Below are positions 14,223 to 18,494 of a DNA stretch of 18,494 nucleotides, piece by piece. The notes beneath the pieces were generated by a model that worked only from the letters and a program-made list of their open reading frames with translations, had not been told where the DNA came from and did no database searches. The translations under genes were made by a program, and so were the position numbers. Numbering within the stretch: the first letter of the stretch is position 1; every line of letters starts with the position of its first letter. The stretch covers positions 1-18,494 of the forward strand of contig CAZSKQ010000071.1 of assembly GCA_964607425.1 (NCBI GenBank), read 5' to 3'. The stretch is from IDS-8 sp964607425. Lineage in GTDB: Bacteria; Pseudomonadota; Gammaproteobacteria; Steroidobacterales; Woeseiaceae.

Positions 14223-15530
14223 ATGGACTTCGTTGTAGAGCCCGGGGTGCCGGCGGGCGGGGCCGTCCTGGTGCCGGGTGACAAATCCATCTCGCATCGG
14301 GCGCTCATGCTCACGGCCATTGCCGGCGGTACCAGCCGCATCACGGGCTTCCTCGCGGGCGAGGACTGCCTCGCGACGCTCGCCGCCCTGCAGGCGCTCG
14401 GCGTCCGCATCGAACGGCAGGGCGACGAAGTGACGGTGCACGGCGCCGGCTTGCGGGGACTGCAACAGCCGGCCCACGTCCTGGACCTCGGCAATTCCGG
14501 CACCGGCCTGCGGCTGCTGGCCGGCCTGCTGTCGGCGCAGCACTTCGATTCCGTGCTGACGGGGGACGACTCGCTCCGGCGCCGGCCGATGGCGCGCATC
14601 GTGGCGCCGCTCGAGCGGATGGGTGCCCGGATCGAAACCACCAACGGGATGCCGCCGCTGACCGTGCGCGGAACCCGGGCACTCTCCGGCATCGCCTACG
14701 ACTTGCCGGTGGCGAGCGCCCAGGTCAAATCGGCGATTCTGCTGGCCGCGCTGTACGCGGCGGGCGACACCCGGGTCGGCGAACCCGCACCGACCCGCGA
14801 CCACACCGAGCGCCTGCTGCGCGCGCTGGGCGCGGACATCGAATGGGGCGACGGCCGGGTCCGCATCCAGGGCGGCCGGGAACTGCGCGCCGGCGACGTG
14901 CAGGTGCCGGCAGACCTGTCCTCCGCGGCGTTTTTCATCGTGCTCGCGCTCATCACGCCGGGGTGCGAGATCCTGCTTCCAGGCATCGGCGTCAACCCGA
15001 CCCGGACGGGCTGCCTGGACATCCTGCGCGCGATGGGAGCGGACATCCGGGTCGAGAATGGGCGTGTACTTGGCGAGGAGCCGGTGGCGGACATCCGGGT
15101 GAGGTCATCCGTGCTGCGGGGCATCCGGGTCGATCCCGCGCTGGTACCGAGCGCCATCGACGAGTTCCCGGCGCTGTTCGTCGCGGCGGCCGCCGCGCAG
15201 GGTGCCACGCGGTTCGAAGGAGCAGGCGAGCTGCGCGTGAAGGAAAGCGATCGCATTGCCGTGATGGCGCGGGCGCTGGAGAATCTCGGCATTCGGGTCG
15301 AGGAATCGCCCGACGGTGCGGTGGTGCACGGCGGCCCCATCGCAGGCGGCACCGTCGACAGCGGCGGCGACCACCGCATCGCAATGTCGATGGCCGTCGC
15401 GGGAACCGCCGCGGCAGCGCCGGTACGCATCCTGAACGTCGACAACGTGGCGACCTCGTTTCCCGGTTTCGCCGCGAGCCTGCAGGCGCTCGGCGGCCGG
15501 ATCTCCGTCCGGGACGGGCAGGGGGTATGA
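14223..15530 (+). CDS. aroA: 3-phosphoshikimate 1-carboxyvinyltransferase (EPSP synthase)
   Basis: A 435-residue EPSP synthase, the sixth step of the shikimate pathway, joining shikimate 3-phosphate and PEP. Motifs seen are PGDKSISHRALML (Lys21, Ser22, Arg26), GEDCLATL, LGNSGTGLRLL (91-94 NSGT), RRRPM, ASAQVKSA, RDHTE (192-196), NPTRTG, the catalytic Asp313-Glu314 in AIDEFP, KESDR (340-344) and DHRIAMS. The PGDKSISHR/RDHTE pattern resembles the AroA part of the Pseudomonas AroA-TyrA fusion and the Gram-positive/alphaproteobacterial type more than E. coli AroA. Gly93, equivalent to E. coli Gly96, is retained. The open frame extends 51 residues upstream through the repeat array, but ATG 14223 gives the family start and follows AGGCGGA. 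It overlaps cmk by 4 bp (ATGA). Confidence 0.97.
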   Translation: MDFVVEPGVPAGGAVLVPGDKSISHRALMLTAIAGGTSRITGFLAGEDCLATLAALQALGVRIERQGDEVTVHGAGLRGLQQPAHVLDLGNSGTGLRLLAGLLSAQHFDSVLTGDDSLRRRPMARIVAPLERMGARIETTNGMPPLTVRGTRALSGIAYDLPVASAQVKSAILLAALYAAGDTRVGEPAPTRDHTERLLRALGADIEWGDGRVRIQGGRELRAGDVQVPADLSSAAFFIVLALITPGCEILLPGIGVNPTRTGCLDILRAMGADIRVENGRVLGEEPVADIRVRSSVLRGIRVDPALVPSAIDEFPALFVAAAAAQGATRFEGAGELRVKESDRIAVMARALENLGIRVEESPDGAVVHGGPIAGGTVDSGGDHRIAMSMAVAGTAAAAPVRILNVDNVATSFPGFAASLQALGGRISVRDGQGV

Positions 15531-16213
15531 GCGAGGCGCCCGTCCTCGCCATCGACGGGCCCAGCGGCTCCGGCAAGGGGACGATTTCGCGGCGGGTGGC
15601 GGCGGCGCTCGGCTGGCACCTGCTGGACAGCGGTGCCCTCTATCGGCTGGCCGCGCTGGCGGCCGCGCGGCAGGGCAAATCGGGCGCCCCCCCGGTTGAA
15701 CTTGCGCGGGTCGCGGGTGGTCTCAATGTCCGCTTCGATACGGATGAGCAGGGGGGCGAGCGGGTCTGGCTGGACGGCGAGGACGTCACGGCCGCGATCC
15801 GGACCGAAGAATGCGGGCGGGACGCCTCGCGCATTGCCAGCGTGCCGGAGGTACGGGAGGCCCTGATCGGCCTCCAGCGGGGCTTTCGGCGCCCCCCGGG
15901 GCTCGTGGCCGACGGCCGCGACATGGGTACTCGCATCTTCCCGGATGCGCTGCTCAAGGTGTTTCTCACGGCCAGTCCTGCGGTGCGCGCCGAGAGGCGG
16001 CATAAGCAGTTGATAGGCAAGGGTATTGATGTTAGCCTTCCCGCCCTTTCGCGCGAGATAGCGGCGCGCGACCGGCGGGATTCCGAGCGATCGGTGGCCC
16101 CGCTGAAGGCAGCCGGCGACGCCCGATTGCTGGATTCCAGCAACCTGACGATCGAAGAGGTCACCCGGACGGTGCTCGACTGGGTGAACGAGAGGCTGCC
16201 TGCACAGGAGTAA
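15527..16213 (+). CDS. cmk: Cytidylate kinase
   Basis: A 228-residue (d)CMP kinase of normal bacterial length. The P-loop GPSGSGKGT is at 11-19, DSGALYR at 34-40, VADGRDMGTRIFPDA (catalytic/substrate DGRD at 129-132) and the lid-type RRHKQL at 157-162; RDRRDSERSVAPLK follows. It phosphorylates CMP and dCMP to diphosphates for nucleic-acid synthesis. The ATG overlaps the aroA stop and is preceded by a GGGGG tract, so it is translationally coupled to aroA. aroA-cmk-rpsA is a widely conserved order in Gammaproteobacteria. Confidence 0.97.
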   Translation: MSEAPVLAIDGPSGSGKGTISRRVAAALGWHLLDSGALYRLAALAAARQGKSGAPPVELARVAGGLNVRFDTDEQGGERVWLDGEDVTAAIRTEECGRDASRIASVPEVREALIGLQRGFRRPPGLVADGRDMGTRIFPDALLKVFLTASPAVRAERRHKQLIGKGIDVSLPALSREIAARDRRDSERSVAPLKAAGDARLLDSSNLTIEEVTRTVLDWVNERLPAQE

Positions 16214-16320
16214 ATGTCGGTTCGTACACGGAAGTGCGGATCGTTTTTGTAGCAACCGTCCGCCGATGGATCGGGTCTGGACGCATGGGCGAGAGCTCTT
16301 GAGCTCTCTGGTTTAATCTA
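16214..16320 (+). promoter_or_regulatory. rpsA leader with hairpin and no Shine-Dalgarno (probable S1 autoregulatory region)
   Basis: This 107-bp spacer contains a perfect 8-bp inverted repeat, GAGAGCTC TT GAGCTCTC, at 16291-16308, ending 12 bases before the rpsA ATG. Between the hairpin and the ATG the sequence is TGGTTTAATCTA, AU-rich and without a Shine-Dalgarno. In E. coli, rpsA likewise lacks a good Shine-Dalgarno and is translated from a structured, AU-rich leader that free S1 represses. The same logic here is inference. The element could also serve as a DNA-level operator or attenuator, but no T-tract follows it. Confidence 0.5.
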
Positions 16321-18003
16321 ATGTCTGAAAGTTTTGCGGAATTATTTGAAGAAAGTTTTGCCAGTCAACACATAAAACCCGGTTCGATCATTACCGGTGT
16401 TGTCGTGGCTGTCACTGACGACAAGGTCATCGTCAGTGCGGGGCTCAAGTCCGAGTCCGTCATCTCCATTGACCAGTTCCAGAACGACAAGGGCGAAACC
16501 ACGGTTTCGGTCGGCGACGAGGTCGAGGTTGCCCTCGATGCGATCGAGGACGGTTTCGGTGAAACGCGGCTGTCGCGCGACAAGGCGATTCGGGCCCGCA
16601 CCTGGACGGAGCTGGAAAAAGCGTTCGAGAAGGGCGAAATCGTCCAGGGCGTCATCAACGGCCGGGTGAAGGGCGGCTTCACGGTCGAGATCGACAACGT
16701 CCGGGCGTTCCTGCCGGGGTCGCTGGTCGACGTGCGGCCGGTGCGCGATCCCGCTTACCTCGAGGGCAAGAGCCTCGAGTTCAAGGTGATCAAGCTCGAC
16801 CAGCGGCGCAACAACGTCGTGGTGTCGCGGCGCGCCGTCGTGGAGCAGGAATACAGCGCCGAGCGCGAGGAACTGCTGGAGAGCCTGCAGGAAGGCAACG
16901 TGGTGCACGGCATCGTCAAGAATCTCACCGACTACGGCGCGTTCGTCGACCTCGGCGGGATCGACGGCCTGCTGCATATCACCGACATGGCCTGGAAGCG
17001 GGTGAAGCATCCCTCGGAAGTGGTCAACGTGGGCGATGAGATCGACGTCAAGATCCTGAAGTTCGACCGCGAACGGCAGCGGGTTTCGCTCGGCATCAAG
17101 CAGCTCGGTGACGATCCGTGGCACGATTTGGGCCGGCGCTACCCGCCGCAGTCCCGGATCTTCGGCAAGATCACGAACATCGCCGACTACGGCTGCTTCG
17201 TCGAAATCGAGGAAGGCGTCGAAGGCCTGGTGCACGTCTCGGAGATGGATTGGACGAACAAGAACGTCAATCCGGCCAAGGTTGTGCAGGTGGGCCAGGA
17301 AGTCGAGGTCATGGTGCTCGAGATCGACGAGGAGCGCCGGCGGATCTCGCTTGGCATCAAGCAGTGCCAGCCGAATCCGTGGGCGGAGTTCCAGGCAACG
17401 GTCAACCGCGGCGACAAGGTGAAAGGCCAGATCAAGTCCATTACGGACTTCGGTATTTTCATCGGGCTCGACGGCGGCATCGACGGCCTCGTGCACCTGT
17501 CCGACATCTCGTGGGACGTGCCCGGCGAGGAAGCCGTGCACAACTACAAGAAGGGCCAGGAGATCGAAGCGGCGGTGCTGGCGATCGACGCGGATCGCGA
17601 GCGCATCTCGCTCGGTATCAAGCAGCTCGACAAGGACCCGTTCTCCGGCTGGCTTGCTGAGCACCCGAAGAACTCGGTCGTCAAGGGCGTGGTCACGGAA
17701 GTGGACGCGCGCGGCGCGGTTGTCGATCTCGGCGACGGCGTGACCGGCACCCTCCGGGCGTCGGAGCTGGCGCGCGGGCGCGTGGACGATGCGCGGACCA
17801 TGATCAAGGTGGGCGACGAGATCGAAGCCAAGTTCACCAACGTGGATCGCAAGAACCGCAGCGTGACCCTGTCCGTCAAGGCCAAGGAAGTGCACGAGGA
17901 AGCGGAGGCGCTTTCCAGCTACAAATCCGAGGCCGGCGCGGCTCCCACGGGGACTACGCTTGGCGAACTGCTCAAGGAGAAGATGTCCGGCGGCGCCGAT
18001 TAG
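16321..18003 (+). CDS. rpsA: 30S ribosomal protein S1
   Basis: A 560-residue S1 (E. coli 557) with six S1/OB repeats at roughly residues 20-88, 105-172, 191-260, 276-347, 363-434 and 450-520. Repeats 3-5 carry the canonical pattern (ITDFGIFIGLDGGIDGLVH followed by LS, VSLGIKQL), whereas 1, 2 and 6 are more diverged, as in the family. The first two domains anchor S1 to the ribosome via S2, and the later ones bind mRNA and help load unstructured or Shine-Dalgarno-poor transcripts. The start MSESFAELFEESF matches the family N-terminus. Codon use is strongly biased, consistent with high expression. It is followed by a strong terminator. Confidence 0.98.
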   Translation: MSESFAELFEESFASQHIKPGSIITGVVVAVTDDKVIVSAGLKSESVISIDQFQNDKGETTVSVGDEVEVALDAIEDGFGETRLSRDKAIRARTWTELEKAFEKGEIVQGVINGRVKGGFTVEIDNVRAFLPGSLVDVRPVRDPAYLEGKSLEFKVIKLDQRRNNVVVSRRAVVEQEYSAEREELLESLQEGNVVHGIVKNLTDYGAFVDLGGIDGLLHITDMAWKRVKHPSEVVNVGDEIDVKILKFDRERQRVSLGIKQLGDDPWHDLGRRYPPQSRIFGKITNIADYGCFVEIEEGVEGLVHVSEMDWTNKNVNPAKVVQVGQEVEVMVLEIDEERRRISLGIKQCQPNPWAEFQATVNRGDKVKGQIKSITDFGIFIGLDGGIDGLVHLSDISWDVPGEEAVHNYKKGQEIEAAVLAIDADRERISLGIKQLDKDPFSGWLAEHPKNSVVKGVVTEVDARGAVVDLGDGVTGTLRASELARGRVDDARTMIKVGDEIEAKFTNVDRKNRSVTLSVKAKEVHEEAEALSSYKSEAGAAPTGTTLGELLKEKMSGGAD

Positions 18004-18017
18004 CGAAAAAAGGACTG

Positions 18018-18052
18018 GCCCGGACCCACGGGTCCGGGCTATATTTCCTTTT
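18018..18052 (+). terminator. Rho-independent terminator after rpsA
   Basis: A perfect 9-bp GC-rich stem, GCCCGGACC (18018-18026) with GGTCCGGGC (18031-18039), closes a CACG loop and is followed by the T-rich TATATTTCCTTTTA. An A-run, CGAAAAAAGGA, precedes it. It starts 15 bases after the rpsA stop and should end or attenuate the aroA-cmk-rpsA transcript before ihfB. Confidence 0.8.
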
Positions 18053-18120
18053 ACTATCGTTAAGTTACATGGCCCGAGTTAAACGGTACCGCGGAACAGC
18101 AACGACAGGCGAAGCGTGTA

Positions 18121-18423
18121 ATGACGAAATCGGAACTCATAGAAGTAATCGCCAGGAAGCAGAAGCACCTGCCGGCGAAAGACGTGGAGCTGGCCGTCAA
18201 GCACCTGCTGGACCTCATGAGCGATGCCCTGGCCCGCGGGGAACGGATAGAGATTCGCGGCTTTGGCAGCTTTTCGCTGCATTTTCGCCCGCCCCGTATC
18301 GGCCGCAATCCGAAAACCGGTGAGGCGGTAGCCTTGTCCGGTAAGTACGTACCGCACTTCAAGCCGGGCAAGGACCTGCGCGAGCGGGTCAACATGAGCC
18401 GCGAATTCCCCATCAAGAGCTGA
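18121..18423 (+). CDS. ihfB: Integration host factor subunit beta
   Basis: A 100-residue member of the HU/IHF family. The MTKSELIEVIARKQ start, GRGERIEIRGFGSF-type core (here ARGERIEIRGFGSFSLHFRPP) and the DNA-intercalating proline in RNPKTGE (Pro64) identify it. The position directly after rpsA separates IhfB from HU and IhfA. With IhfA it bends DNA at specific sites for recombination, replication and transcription control. A weak AGGCGA lies about 13 bases ahead of the ATG. A terminator separates it from rpsA, so it needs readthrough or its own promoter; I could not identify convincing -35/-10 boxes in the 68 bases between. Confidence 0.96.
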   Translation: MTKSELIEVIARKQKHLPAKDVELAVKHLLDLMSDALARGERIEIRGFGSFSLHFRPPRIGRNPKTGEAVALSGKYVPHFKPGKDLRERVNMSREFPIKS

Positions 18424-18433
18424 AAACCCGACA

Positions 18434-18494
18434 CCGGCGGCTGAACGGGCACGTGTAGCCGGCGGCTGGCCGGGCACCTGTAACCGGCGGCTGG
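18434..18494. repeat. 25-bp tandem repeats after ihfB, continuing past the window edge
   Basis: Two full units (18434-18458 and 18459-18483) and an 11-base partial third unit are seen. The shared pattern is CCGGCGGCTG, two variable bases, CGGGCAC, a variable base, TGTA and a purine. Units 1 and 2 differ at four positions. Unit 2 holds a CCGGC/GCCGG stem around GGCTG; in unit 1 the stem is broken by AA. GTAG followed by a palindrome at the unit 1/2 junction looks REP-like, but the sequence differs from the elements upstream. Confidence 0.65.

Noticed and set aside
14223..15530. A glyphosate-tolerant class II EPSP synthase
   Set aside because: The overall motif pattern resembles that group, but Gly93 (Gly96 equivalent) is retained in NSGT where the CP4-type tolerant enzyme has alanine; tolerance cannot be claimed from sequence.
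16342..17895. A 517-codon minus-strand open frame opposite rpsA
   Set aside because: Its regular His/Asp/Val repeats are simply the reverse complement of the S1-domain repeats.
18053..18120. A dedicated ihfB promoter
   Set aside because: AT-rich bases such as TTAAGTTACAT are present, but no -35/-10 pair with acceptable spacing could be assembled.
1..18494. An undescribed defence, mobile or biosynthetic system
   Set aside because: Every gene falls in a known conserved family with a syntenic precedent or plausible housekeeping role; only the repeats and a few poorly characterised genes are unexplained.

Overview
This is a GC-rich stretch of bacterial chromosome. By gene content and order it comes from a gammaproteobacterium. 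Every protein-coding gene I can support is a housekeeping gene or a conserved accessory gene. I found no prophage, plasmid, transposase, CRISPR array, RNA gene or secretion/defence locus. The order mtaD-ubiG-mupP-yciK diverging from gyrA-serC-pheA-aroA-cmk-rpsA-ihfB is close to the arrangement I know from Pseudomonas. Here, however, serA is inserted after serC, aroA stands alone, and hisC and tyrA are not visible. A family below the class cannot be assigned from this window. A run of exactly 100 N (13853-13952) marks a draft assembly.

Left part (1-7286). A 5'-truncated MutS-family ATPase enters from the left edge and converges on an alpha/beta-hydrolase-fold membrane protein. Upstream of the latter, also on the minus strand, lies a compact gene string read right to left: mtaD (MTA/SAH deaminase), ubiG (ubiquinone O-methyltransferase), a mupP/gph-type HAD phosphatase, rmuC and a yciK-type short-chain dehydrogenase. 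Junctions are 37 bp, a 4-bp overlap, a 20-bp overlap and a 4-bp gap, so one transcript is likely.

Centre and right (7287-18494). A 371-bp divergent intergenic region carries an extended -10 promoter for gyrA. The plus strand then reads gyrA, serC, serA, pheA, a repeat-rich gap, aroA, cmk, rpsA, a rho-independent terminator and ihfB. serA and serC encode the first two steps of serine synthesis. pheA and aroA belong to aromatic amino-acid synthesis. cmk, rpsA and ihfB are the classic nucleotide/ribosome/nucleoid cluster.

The most notable non-genic signal is a family of REP-like palindromes with a GTAG-type head (TGTAGGAGCCCGC ... GCGGGCGA). They lie after gyrA, after serC and as an array between pheA and aroA. 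A different 25-bp tandem repeat follows ihfB. The REP heads appear to supply the TAG stop codons of gyrA and serC, and the pheA-aroA array is where the assembly broke. I see no clear undescribed system; the repeats and their placement are the best leads.
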